From positions 1-47,458 of the forward strand of contig NZ_CAKZKO010000122.1 in the NCBI RefSeq assembly GCF_937123705.1: a stretch of 47,458 nucleotides of DNA, given 5' to 3'. The stretch's first letter is position 1. Each line of letters begins with the position of its first letter. The stretch is from an uncultured Paraglaciecola sp. (lineage in GTDB: Bacteria > Pseudomonadota > Gammaproteobacteria > Enterobacterales > Alteromonadaceae). Positions 1-6,227 of this stretch are shown here, in pieces. A model generated the notes under the pieces. It was given only the letters and a program-made list of their open reading frames with translations. It searched no databases and was not told the origin of the DNA. The position numbers were made by a program, and so were the translations under genes.

Positions 1-77
1 AGCAGCATCCCAAGCAGCATCCCTAGCAGCATCCCAAGCAGCAGCCGACACTTCGCCACGCGAATACTGGCGAGCAA
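1..77. repeat. Terminal duplication, left copy (identical to 47382-47458)
   Basis: The first 77 bases are identical to the last 77 bases of the window. A gene reads in frame across the join, so the molecule is circular or was closed by an assembler. A repeat of exactly 77 bases equals a commonly used assembler k-mer length, so this is more likely a contig-closure overlap than a natural terminal repeat. Bases 1 to about 42 are part of the coding tandem repeat of the Imm5-like gene. Confidence 0.93.
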
Positions 78-354
78 CTACAATTGCGTTTCTAACCCTG
101 CCGTCTCTTGGGTAGTCTTTCTCGTAAATGTGCAAAACTCGCGCTGCACAGTCGGCCATCCAAAGGCGCAACCGGCGTTCTATATCCTTGTCTGAATTGG
201 CGAACGCAGAAGCCACCCAAATCAAGTCACTTAGTCCAACGCCATGTTCAACGGCTTGGGCGGCGGTTATCTTCCCGCGCTTTGGTAAGCCTTCAGGAAT
301 ATCACAGGGATTTAGTTTGCGAATGGCAGCGAGTGTAAAAGCTGGTGCGGTCAT
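1..354 (-). CDS. Imm5-like protein with Ala-rich tetrapeptide repeats, N-terminal part (split by contig ends)
   Basis: This is the N-terminal 118 codons of a gene that starts with ATG at 354, preceded by AGGAGA, and runs leftward off the window start. Across the circle junction it continues at 47381 and stops at 47115, giving 206 residues in all. Residues 1-101 are a folded domain that includes WMADCAARVL and a K/D-YP...R..AI..AR motif, resembling proteins annotated as Imm5-type putative immunity proteins found in many bacteria and phages. Residues 105-176 are tandem Ala-Ala-(Trp/Arg/Lys)-(Asp/Ala) tetrads. The role in the phage is unknown; protection from a host toxin is only a family-name inference. 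It follows the 106-residue gene at 367-687 by 12 bases, so it belongs to the leftward early operon. Confidence 0.8.
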   Translation of the reverse strand, partial: MTAPAFTLAAIRKLNPCDIPEGLPKRGKITAAQAVEHGVGLSDLIWVASAFANSDKDIERRLRLWMADCAARVLHIYEKDYPRDGRVRNAIVVARQYSRGEVSAAAWDAARDAAWDAA

Positions 355-366
355 TAGTGCGGTCTC

Positions 367-687
367 CTATATTAACAGTTGGTATGACCGGGTGGCCTTC
401 ATCGACCACCCGGTCTTGCTTTCGATGTCCTCGTACTGCAACGGCCAGAACCTGATCAATGGCACACCATCAAACAGCCAGACCTCTGTACCATCTGAGT
501 AATAGTGCTTGCCCACGCGGTGGATCACCTCAGCTATCTCTATCTCTGTCAGCTCTGTGTGAGCCTTCAGCGTGGACATAATCAGCTCGTCGGTCTTGTT
601 GGTGATGGATCTGGCCATGTTGCCGACGCATGTGGTTTGCGCTGACTGCGCCTCCCGGACGATTGAAGGTGAGATTGCTAAGGTCAT
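367..687 (-). CDS. Hypothetical early protein, 106 aa
   Basis: I do not recognise this protein. It starts at ATG 687 with GGAG seven bases upstream, three bases after the end of the neighbouring gene at 691-1044. The N-terminal half is polar and probably helical (a Ser/Thr-rich stretch followed by LTEIEIAEVI). The C-terminal half holds aromatic residues (VWLFDGVPLIRFWPLQ) typical of a small beta-rich fold. There are no cysteines arranged as a metal site and no membrane segment. Its position as the second gene downstream of the leftward promoter at 1089-1118 suggests early, host-directed expression. Confidence 0.72.
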   Translation of the reverse strand: MTLAISPSIVREAQSAQTTCVGNMARSITNKTDELIMSTLKAHTELTEIEIAEVIHRVGKHYYSDGTEVWLFDGVPLIRFWPLQYEDIESKTGWSMKATRSYQLLI

Positions 688-690
688 GAT

Positions 691-1044
691 CTACTCCGTG
701 TCTTTGTGAAAGTCTTCTACAGCTTCCACCCAACTTTGGTAAGATCCAATCCAAGCGTCTGGGGCTTTCGGTTTGGGCTCTGGTCCCCATTGCACATGCC
801 ACGCCTCGCCGCCTACGCCCTTGATTTTAATTGCCGGTCTCTCCCCCGCGCTCGATTGGCCATCAATCGCGTCGGCCAGCGTGCGAATATCATGTGCTAC
901 ATAGTGGGGATATTGCCAGCTATCTCCGTCAGTATCGTGCGCAATCTTCTTGATGTGGTTCTCTACCGTCATCAATTGGTAGGCCAGCTCGCGCTCACCT
1001 TTGGCGATTAATCTCATAAATTCTGCGTCTGTCATGCTAGGCAT
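691..1044 (-). CDS. Hypothetical early protein, 117 aa, first gene of the leftward operon
   Basis: This is the first gene after the 1045-1738 control region, transcribed leftward. It starts at ATG 1044 directly after the leader GGAGCAAGCCAA, which provides both the ribosome binding site and the shared GCAAGCC motif. The protein begins MPSMTDAEFMRLIAKGE and has a helical N-terminus that could mediate oligomerisation, then a Trp-rich C-terminal part (GGEAWHVQWGPEP, SYQSWVEAVEDF). No domain is recognised. A second in-frame ATG three codons in is possible but worse placed for the ribosome binding site. Confidence 0.72.
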   Translation of the reverse strand: MPSMTDAEFMRLIAKGERELAYQLMTVENHIKKIAHDTDGDSWQYPHYVAHDIRTLADAIDGQSSAGERPAIKIKGVGGEAWHVQWGPEPKPKAPDAWIGSYQSWVEAVEDFHKDTE

Positions 1045-1071
1045 TTGGCTTGCTCCATTGCGAGGTTGGAT

Positions 1072-1086
1072 TTAACAACTAGTCAA
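1072..1086 (-). promoter_or_regulatory. Operator-like 15-mer (TTGACTAGTTGTTAA on minus strand)
   Basis: The minus strand reads TTGACTAGTTGTTAA, which differs by one base from 37821-37835 beside the Cro-like gene. The arms TTGAC and GTTAA form a dyad around a 5-base centre. It begins three bases downstream of the -10 box of the leftward promoter, where a bound repressor would block initiation. Confidence 0.6.
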
Positions 1087-1088
1087 CT

Positions 1089-1118
1089 CATATAACACGA
1101 TAATTAACATATTGTCAA
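1089..1118 (-). promoter_or_regulatory. Leftward early promoter, sigma70-like
   Basis: On the minus strand a perfect -35 box TTGACA (1118-1113) is followed after 18 bases by TATATG (1094-1089), which matches TATAAT at four of six positions. The operator-like site at 1072-1086 lies at the expected start of transcription. This promoter would drive the leftward operon that begins with the gene at 691-1044. It was judged by eye; no transcript evidence is available. Confidence 0.55.
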
Positions 1119-1738
1119 ATGGCAATACAAATATGGATTATACTTTAGTCTTATTCTCAATCTGAGTATAACTCCAAAACAATGGTTTAAGACGTGGTTT
1201 CCAAAATCAAAACCCTATGAGTTTATGTAGGCACATTAATGGCTATTTCATAATGACGATTATGTATCTTTAAATAGGTCTCAATTTGGCTCCGTCTTTT
1301 ACATATTTATGCGCGTAATTATAATGACATACAACGTATCCCTTCATAATAAGACCTGCTAATCTCTCCAAATAAGGGGATTTTTAAAACCCCTAAGAAG
1401 TTTTTCACCGTTACCTGCCCTTAAACCACACTTTTGGACATATTTCGCTCTTTTCGATTAACCTAATCCCGGTTAATGCTCAGTTAGAGTATAACTCCAT
1501 ATATGGACCCCCAGTCCCACACACACGCGTACAGGTTGCAGCTCCGGTAAACTGGTTGCAATTAGGTTGTGGCGTAAATAGGCAATAAAACGTCGCATCT
1601 GGGCAGTTGTCAGTATGAGGCTGTGCATGGTAGGGCTGTTGCTGTCGAGTTCGCCGTAGTGTTGGACACGCTACAGTTTATGCGTCCTTGTTATTCTATA
1701 GTGGGCTCGACAGCTCAAGCAGGCCAAAGGACACAATC

Positions 1739-2254
1739 ATGCCAGACACAATTCCATCCACCATTGATTTCCCTGAAGACGGACCAGTCAAAACAGACGT
1801 GGCAGACTTCCCTGAAATTGACCACGCAGAAGATCACACTCCGATTGATCCAGAGATGACAAATAGATTTATAGACGCAGCACTGGTGAAGAATTTGGAA
1901 ACTACCGATGAAATGGAAAAAAATTTCATAGCTGCCGCTCGGGCTGTCGATGAAAAGGAAAAGACGGACGGCACCCAGCCTTCTGATGAGGAAACCAAGC
2001 CCGGCTCGATCCTCACCGCGATGGAGAACCTCCAGAGTTTCGAGAGCGCTGTTTCAACGCAGCGCTGGTATGACCACGTAAGCGAGGCGGAAAAAACCTA
2101 TGAGATGCATCGTCAACGCTTGGTAGATCTTATGGCCATGGCTCAAGAGCAACTCGACGCTGTGACCGTCAATCTCAAAGCTTGTAAATCCGCGATGCAG
2201 ATCTTAGAGCCACCGGATAAAGAGGAGAGGGAACCTCGGACAAAAAGGAAGTGA
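1739..2254 (+). CDS. Hypothetical acidic protein, 171 aa, first rightward gene
   Basis: I chose ATG 1739 because it follows GGCCAAAGGACACAATC, a good ribosome binding site that resembles the leader motif of the leftward genes; an in-frame TTG lies further upstream at 1688. The first 75 residues are acidic and likely disordered. The C-terminal half (around 105-155) is helical with a heptad-like pattern (YDHVSEAEKTYEMHRQRL), so it may be a coiled coil. The last residues are highly charged. No family is recognised. It is followed after one base by the next gene. Confidence 0.7.
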   Translation: MPDTIPSTIDFPEDGPVKTDVADFPEIDHAEDHTPIDPEMTNRFIDAALVKNLETTDEMEKNFIAAARAVDEKEKTDGTQPSDEETKPGSILTAMENLQSFESAVSTQRWYDHVSEAEKTYEMHRQRLVDLMAMAQEQLDAVTVNLKACKSAMQILEPPDKEEREPRTKRK

Positions 2255-2255
2255 T

Positions 2256-2606
2256 ATGGCTGACAACCTCGAAGAACTGATTACTGAATTGTGTTCAACG
2301 CAGCAACTTCGCGGCAAGGTAATCCAAGCTGCATCTTTGCAAAAATCTTACGATGAATGGGTGCAGGGAGGTCGCGCTGCTGAAGGACCAGATCATGAGC
2401 AACTGCATTTGGTTTTCCAATATGGCATCATCTACGCGGTGGATATGCTTGCCAAGAAAATGAAGGCTGGCCAATACTATCACGGCGACGGCTCAGAGAG
2501 CCTTGACGGTGATCTCTCCATCACAATCGACAACGTGTTTCGTGCATCTGGGCTAGCACATGAAAACGGTGACGTAATGACGATAGAGGAAATCAAGAAT
2601 GCCTAA
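2256..2606 (+). CDS. Hypothetical protein, 116 aa
   Basis: This is an unrecognised soluble protein that starts at ATG 2256, one base after the previous stop, with GGAAGTG just upstream. It begins MADNLEELITELCSTQQL and looks mainly helical, with a Gly/Asp-rich loop (YHGDGSESLDGD) in the middle. The end overlaps the start of the gene at 2599 by eight bases, so translation is probably coupled. Confidence 0.7.
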   Translation: MADNLEELITELCSTQQLRGKVIQAASLQKSYDEWVQGGRAAEGPDHEQLHLVFQYGIIYAVDMLAKKMKAGQYYHGDGSESLDGDLSITIDNVFRASGLAHENGDVMTIEEIKNA

Positions 2607-2985
2607 AGGTAAGGCTCAGAAATATGATCACACAGCCATAGGCGCTGCGATGCATACCAACCTTCTGGCTGAACCCATGGAGTTCAATGAGCTACTCGGT
2701 CTAATGGAGGTTGCCTCTGCCGCAGCCGTAGAGGTATCGAAGCAAGAAGGCTGGAACTGTAATCTCATCTTGCAACCGGGCGGCGTGAAGGTATCTATCG
2801 GTGCGGTCGATGAGACGCAAAAGCTCTATGCTGTCTGGGCAGATCTTCCTTGGCTAAAAATCATTCCATACCACGGCAACCTGATCGTTCATGAGATTGG
2901 CATCATTCAAAAACAGTGCTCAGAGCAAATGGAGGCTGCACGCGTGGTGCGTGCCATGGGTCTGCCGACAGAGGGGAATGCGTGA
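2599..2985 (+). CDS. Hypothetical protein, 128 aa
   Basis: This is an unrecognised protein that overlaps the previous gene by eight bases and the next by one base (TGATG at 2983-2987), a chain of translationally coupled small genes. The sequence suggests a compact alpha/beta fold: helices around residues 20-50, then strand-like stretches (NLILQPGGVKVSIGAVD, LYAVWADLPWL). It has no metal-binding cysteine pairs and no membrane segment. Confidence 0.7.
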   Translation: MPKGKAQKYDHTAIGAAMHTNLLAEPMEFNELLGLMEVASAAAVEVSKQEGWNCNLILQPGGVKVSIGAVDETQKLYAVWADLPWLKIIPYHGNLIVHEIGIIQKQCSEQMEAARVVRAMGLPTEGNA

Positions 2986-3167
2986 TGGCTAAGCGCCCAT
3001 CAAAATACAAGCGTTGCAAGAAGTGCAAAGAGCTTGTCATAGATCCAGATAACTGCGCGAACTGTGAGAACACCAATCCGCTGTCGGCAAGTCGTGTACG
3101 TCGTTACAATGAAGGTAAGCGTGGCAATCCGACACTGGATATACAGGAGGGTAACAAGGATCTATGA
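2985..3167 (+). CDS. Small zinc-ribbon protein, 60 aa
   Basis: This starts at ATG 2985, sharing one base with the preceding stop codon. It has two CxxC pairs (CKKC near residue 11 and CANC near residue 25) in a basic context (MAKRPSKYKRCKKCKEL), the pattern of a small zinc ribbon that could bind nucleic acid or a host protein. The C-terminal half is polar and basic. A longer reading from an upstream codon is possible but would lie wholly inside the preceding gene. The target is unknown. Confidence 0.7.
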   Translation: MAKRPSKYKRCKKCKELVIDPDNCANCENTNPLSASRVRRYNEGKRGNPTLDIQEGNKDL

Positions 3168-3331
3168 TCAAGAAACTCTGGGGCCGGTATCTCTGCTGGT
3201 GCGACATTCACGATTGGAAATTTGCACACCACTTCATAGATGGTGAGGTTACGGTCAATTATGTAGATCGAAAATGCGCACGCTGTGGTGAGCATCAAAA
3301 ACCCAAGACATACCACACTCAGGAGAATTAA
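3164..3331 (+). CDS. Small DUF1660-like zinc-binding phage protein, 55 aa
   Basis: This short gene begins at ATG 3164, overlapping the previous stop, with the ribosome binding sites AGGAGG and AAGGA upstream. The protein starts MIKKLWGRYLCWCDIHDW and ends with CARCGEHQK. That spacing (Cys/His near the start, CxxC near the end) resembles the small DUF1660 prophage family. It is followed directly by the ATG of the next gene, whose ribosome binding site AGGAG lies inside this one. Confidence 0.65.
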   Translation: MIKKLWGRYLCWCDIHDWKFAHHFIDGEVTVNYVDRKCARCGEHQKPKTYHTQEN

Positions 3332-3679
3332 ATGGACACTCAACCAAACCTATCAGGCATGTCAGATTACAATGCCATGGAATACTCACGCTCAATCGCC
3401 GTTGAGGCAATCCGTAGTGGGCAGGTCTCACTCATTCTCATGGCTGCTTACGCGACATTCAACGACATGTGGCTAGTCGTAATGTTCGCAGCATTGACAC
3501 TGGGTGTTGCAAACATGGCTTGCAGTCTGTCGGCAACCATGTATCTTAATCAGGCGCTCAATCAATCTCACAATCAGTCGTTATACACGGACACCAAGAT
3601 ATGGGGCTGGGCTTCATTGACGATGTGGGCGCTGACCTGCGCAGTCTTCGTGTTGATGTATTTGGTCCACGGTAGCTAA
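3332..3679 (+). CDS. Small membrane protein, 115 aa
   Basis: This starts at ATG 3332, immediately after the previous stop, with AGGAG eight bases upstream. The sequence holds two to three predicted membrane segments: about residues 30-49 (SLILMAAYATFNDMWLVVMF), a second hydrophobic stretch around 50-70 (ALTLGVANMACSL), and a C-terminal one around 93-113 (LTMWALTCAVFVLMYLV). The N-terminus is polar. It is too far from the lysis cassette to call a holin; a role in altering the host membrane or excluding superinfection is only a guess. Confidence 0.65.
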   Translation: MDTQPNLSGMSDYNAMEYSRSIAVEAIRSGQVSLILMAAYATFNDMWLVVMFAALTLGVANMACSLSATMYLNQALNQSHNQSLYTDTKIWGWASLTMWALTCAVFVLMYLVHGS

Positions 3680-3700
3680 GAACAACCCGCGAGAGAGGAG

Positions 3701-4285
3701 GTGCTGGGCATCACCCGAAAAAAGGCCCAAAGAACACCAGAGCAGATCATCGGACACGATGCGATGATGCAACTCATATTTGAGGGATACGAGATTGTAT
3801 CCATAAGCCAACAGGAGACGGTGATGAAGCATTTCCCAGAATACAAGAGCCACAAGACAGTACAGGCGTTCAAGATTGCAGAGATCGAAGGTAACATACT
3901 GCTACCAGATATGTTTGAAGGGGGCTTGGCTGGTTGGACGGCGGACGATGAGTACATGACAAAACACAAGCCGGAGGTCGGTGGTTATTTTGTCATGTAT
4001 GAGGATGGCTACACATCATTCTCACCGGCCAAAGCGTTTGAGGAAGGTTACACGAAAGTAGAAACCGTGGACAGCACCTCAGACGAACGGACTACCAATA
4101 ACACCATGCGCCATAAATACCGCGTTCTGACGGATCAAGAAAAGGCGGATATGCAGGAGCTCAAAGATCTTGGTGAGGCGTTTGTGGAGAAGTGCAACAA
4201 GATTGGGTCAAGCCGCGAGATGTCTCTGGCCATCACGAACGCAGAGCAGGCCGTCATGTGGGCGGTCAAGCACGTCACGCGGTAG
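3701..4285 (+). CDS. Acb2/Tad1-type domain protein (probable anti-CBASS cyclic-nucleotide sponge), 194 aa
   Basis: Residues about 138-194 match the Acb2 family, small helical phage proteins that sequester the cyclic oligonucleotide signals of CBASS immunity. The hallmark segment SREMSLAITNAEQAVMWA (172-188) is present. Tyr140 and Lys155 stand 15 residues apart, the same spacing as Tyr11 and Lys26, which I recall as ligand-binding residues in the characterised protein. Residues about 85-115 (GGYFVMYEDGYTSFSPAKAF) are a separate small domain that phages often fuse in front of this one. The start is uncertain: GTG 3701 is preceded immediately by GAGAGAGGAG, an unusually close site. Anti-CBASS activity is inferred from the family. 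Confidence 0.75.
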   Translation: MLGITRKKAQRTPEQIIGHDAMMQLIFEGYEIVSISQQETVMKHFPEYKSHKTVQAFKIAEIEGNILLPDMFEGGLAGWTADDEYMTKHKPEVGGYFVMYEDGYTSFSPAKAFEEGYTKVETVDSTSDERTTNNTMRHKYRVLTDQEKADMQELKDLGEAFVEKCNKIGSSREMSLAITNAEQAVMWAVKHVTR

Positions 4286-4287
4286 AC

Positions 4288-4479
4288 GTGACAAAGAAAG
4301 AGACAGAGATCCGCGAGGCGTTGGAGAAACTCATCGACGCAGTTAGTATTGATGTGAATGGGGTCCATGGTATGCCATTGTCTGGCAACGGTGGGCTTAC
4401 CTCTGATACAACAGTGCGGATTTGCGATGAAGCGCGTTTGATGCTGTCCAGACATGACAGCGAATTGGAAAGGGAATAA
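4288..4479 (+). CDS. Hypothetical protein, 63 aa
   Basis: This is a small protein read from GTG 4288, two bases after the stop of the Acb2-like gene, so it is likely translated by coupling; an upstream in-frame GTG at 4192 would put most of the extension inside the previous gene. It begins VTKKETEIREALEKLIDAVS, a charged helix, and ends with another helix (RICDEARLMLSRHDSELE). No domain is recognised. The position suggests it could be co-produced with the anti-defence candidate. Confidence 0.6.
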   Translation: MTKKETEIREALEKLIDAVSIDVNGVHGMPLSGNGGLTSDTTVRICDEARLMLSRHDSELERE

Positions 4480-4481
4480 TT

Positions 4482-4595
4482 ATGTTAGAGGTATTGCAGT
4501 TTTACGTATCAGGCTTTTGGGTGTGGCTGGGGATCACCATAGGTATATCGATTATAGGTAGTTCCCTCGTTGGCATTTTTCGCATCAACAGATAG
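4482..4595 (+). CDS. Membrane microprotein, 37 aa
   Basis: This short gene starts at ATG 4482, two bases after the previous stop, with the purine-rich AAAGGGAATAATT as ribosome binding site. The protein (MLEVLQFYVSGFWVWLGI, then TIGISIIGSSLVGIF, ending RINR) is almost entirely one membrane segment followed by a short basic tail, predicted as an N-out, C-in single-pass inner membrane peptide. It sits in a tightly packed row of genes. The function is unknown. Confidence 0.55.
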   Translation: MLEVLQFYVSGFWVWLGITIGISIIGSSLVGIFRINR

Positions 4596-4607
4596 AGGAG
4601 CAAACAG

Positions 4608-4703
4608 ATGGATGAATATGATTTTGCAGATGGTGAGGCCTATGGTGAATACGGTGGCACAGATCAATATCGCGCCAAGCCTCGACCGCAGCCTACAACA
4701 TAG
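4608..4703 (+). CDS. Acidic microprotein, 31 aa
   Basis: This short gene starts at ATG 4608 with the strong ribosome binding site GAGGAG seven bases upstream. The peptide MDEYDFADGEAYGEYGGTDQ is acidic and Tyr/Gly-rich and ends in a basic Pro-rich tail (YRAKPRPQPTT). It fills the gap between the membrane microprotein and the small terminase gene. The good ribosome binding site supports real translation; no function can be assigned. Confidence 0.5.
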   Translation: MDEYDFADGEAYGEYGGTDQYRAKPRPQPTT

Positions 4704-4717
4704 AGGGACCTATTTAA

Positions 4718-5428
4718 GTGACAAAAAAAGTACCATTCGATGAGGAGGAATATGAGCCCGGCACAGATCCGGTAAAACCTCCTGAGCCATATCCATGGCA
4801 CGAGCACGAGTGGACTTCTGAGGAGGTGCAATTCGCGCAAGAGTACCTGCGTACTGGTTCAGCGCTTAGGGCTCACCGCAAAGCCTTCCCGGATCTGTAC
4901 GCGCAGGACGGCAATCGCAAACCATTAGGTGTTGGCGATATCCGCGCGAGTTTCACAGCACACCATGTGCGCAGAGAGCCATGGATGATTGGGTATATTG
5001 ACTTCGTTCGTGCTGAAATGGTTGAGCGTATGAAATTGACGAAGGACAATGTGTTGGAGGAGGTTGCAAAGTTGGCTTTTTCCAACATGACAGACTTCGT
5101 TGTGATGCAGGAGGATGGCACGCCACAGTTTGATCTGTCCGGCCTGAGCGCTGAGCAGTACGCGGCCATCCACGAGATGACCATCGATACGTATATGGAT
5201 AAGGATGATCCCGACGATCATAAGGTGGTCAAGTCCGTAAAGATCAAGCTGGTTCCAAAGATTGGCGCGCTGGAGTTGCTGGGTAAGAACCAGAAGCTCT
5301 GGACAGATGTGATTGAGGAAACTACAACGGAGGACGTTGCGGAGACTATCCGCGAACGACGCGCCGCAAGTCGAGCGCGCAGACAGCAGGCCAAAGAGGA
5401 TAATCAAGATGCCGGAAACGAAGAATAA
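4718..5428 (+). CDS. Terminase small subunit, 236 aa
   Basis: The DNA-recognition subunit of the packaging motor binds the phage packaging site and delivers DNA to the large subunit. The N-terminal domain contains a helix-turn-helix-like stretch (EEVQFAQEYLRTGSALRAHR, residues about 31-50). A central helical segment (LTKDNVLEEVAKLAFSNMTD) and the strand-rich part ending PKIGALELLGKNQKLW are typical of this family. The C-terminal 35 residues are very basic and Arg-rich, then acidic. Translation starts at GTG 4718. Three small genes separate it from the large subunit at 6224. Confidence 0.85.
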   Translation: MTKKVPFDEEEYEPGTDPVKPPEPYPWHEHEWTSEEVQFAQEYLRTGSALRAHRKAFPDLYAQDGNRKPLGVGDIRASFTAHHVRREPWMIGYIDFVRAEMVERMKLTKDNVLEEVAKLAFSNMTDFVVMQEDGTPQFDLSGLSAEQYAAIHEMTIDTYMDKDDPDDHKVVKSVKIKLVPKIGALELLGKNQKLWTDVIEETTTEDVAETIRERRAASRARRQQAKEDNQDAGNEE

Positions 5429-5714
5429 CGCAAGAACGCGATACCTTAAAGCGAATGAAGACACGTTTGAGGATATTAAAAACTGCCGAAAAAACTTTAT
5501 GGTAGGCCCAGATATCGGCATTCAGTGCGGTGATTATGTTGATATCAAAGTAGACCTAAACTCGTCAGCAATGGAAACTGAGGAATTGTTATACGGCGGC
5601 TCCTCATTGCACGCGATAAGGCGGGTGCAATACGTTATGGCAGGAGGGAAAGAGGGCTTAGAGCAAGGCTATTGCATCATAGGGTTGGAGCGCTTCGATG
5701 CCGGTGAAGAATGA
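5409..5714 (+). CDS. Hypothetical protein between terminase genes, 101 aa
   Basis: This is read from ATG 5409, which lies 20 bases inside the end of the small terminase gene and follows AAAGAGGA. An earlier in-frame start would sit entirely within terminase. It is an unrecognised soluble protein beginning MPETKNNARTRYLKANEDT, with a Gly-rich, strand-forming centre (MVGPDIGIQCGDYVDIKVDL). It overlaps the following LuxR-type gene by 17 bases, so three genes in a row are coupled here. Confidence 0.65.
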   Translation: MPETKNNARTRYLKANEDTFEDIKNCRKNFMVGPDIGIQCGDYVDIKVDLNSSAMETEELLYGGSSLHAIRRVQYVMAGGKEGLEQGYCIIGLERFDAGEE

Positions 5715-5916
5715 CGCCACTCTGGAGCTCACAATAAATCAACGCGCCGTCCTAACCAATGCGTCTCTTGGCTATTCGTATGAGGAGATGGCACACCTCA
5801 TGGATCTGTCGATCAACAGCGTCCACTGGCATTCTCGGGAGTGTCGCGTGAAGCTCGGCGCTCTGACAATTACTGAGGCCGTGGCCATAGCAATACGAGA
5901 TGGATTGATTGAGTGA
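5698..5916 (+). CDS. Stand-alone LuxR/GerE-type helix-turn-helix protein, 72 aa
   Basis: The whole protein is one LuxR/GerE-family DNA-binding domain: LTINQRAVLTNASLGYSYEE, then MAHLMDLSINSVHWHSRE as the helix-turn-helix, then RVKLGALTITEAVAIAI. There is no sensor or receiver domain, so it is not regulated by a bound signal in the classic way. It sits between the terminase genes with overlaps on both sides. It could regulate late genes or act with the packaging site; both are inference. Confidence 0.78.
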   Translation: MPVKNDATLELTINQRAVLTNASLGYSYEEMAHLMDLSINSVHWHSRECRVKLGALTITEAVAIAIRDGLIE

Positions 5917-6227
5917 CTGACCGCGTTCATTGCATCGTGCCCGGCTGCGGTCGTAGTTATCCACGTAGGGACGGAGACGCAGCGGATGGCGAGATCTTGT
6001 GCGCGACGCATTGGCGCAACTCACCATCGCACTATCGATACGCTATCAAGAAATGGCGCAGGCTCTACTCAGGGCAAATGCGCAGAAAGCCAGACAATCG
6101 CAGCGAACGCGCTATTAGGCTGTACGGCAAGCGGTTCTGGCAAAATTGGGACAGGCTGCGCGCGTTCTGGGTAAAGCCAGCACAATCCGATATGGATAGG
6201 CAATTGGATGATATGGGACTTAGGTGA
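5913..6227 (+). CDS. Zinc-finger-like basic protein, 104 aa
   Basis: This starts at GTG 5913, overlapping the preceding TGA. The N-terminal 40 residues contain two candidate metal-binding pairs, a CxxxC (CIVPGC) and CATHW, about 20 residues apart. The rest is strongly basic and aromatic (YAIKKWRRLYSGQMRRK, LYGKRFWQNWDRLRAF), fit for nucleic-acid binding. It overlaps the large terminase start by four bases. A packaging accessory role is plausible from position only. Confidence 0.65.
   Translation: MTDRVHCIVPGCGRSYPRRDGDAADGEILCATHWRNSPSHYRYAIKKWRRLYSGQMRRKPDNRSERAIRLYGKRFWQNWDRLRAFWVKPAQSDMDRQLDDMGLR

Larger units (their letters stand above)
1045..1738. other. Gene-free AT-rich control region between leftward early and rightward late genes
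   Basis: No convincing gene lies in these roughly 690 bases, on either strand. Seen here: the leftward promoter and operator; a 13-base direct repeat GAGTATAACTCCA at 1164-1176 and 1487-1499, whose core contains the -10-like TATAAC; a dyad AGGGG...CCCCT at 1375-1394; a perfect dyad ATTAACC-7-GGTTAAT at 1457-1477; and the palindrome CCATATATGG at 1497-1506. The region lies upstream of the first rightward gene, so it should hold the rightward promoter. A replication origin is possible but not shown. Confidence 0.6.

Noticed and set aside
1..77. Natural direct terminal repeats as in T7
   Set aside because: 77 bases is short for such repeats, equals a common assembler k-mer and sits inside a gene that reads across the join.
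1045..1738. tRNA gene in the gene-free region
   Set aside because: No cloverleaf with GTTCRAATC-type T arm could be found by eye on either strand; an automated scan would be decisive.
1623..1859. Rightward open frame overlapping the control region and the first late gene
   Set aside because: Poor start context, and the frame at 1739-2254 has the better ribosome binding site and coding character.
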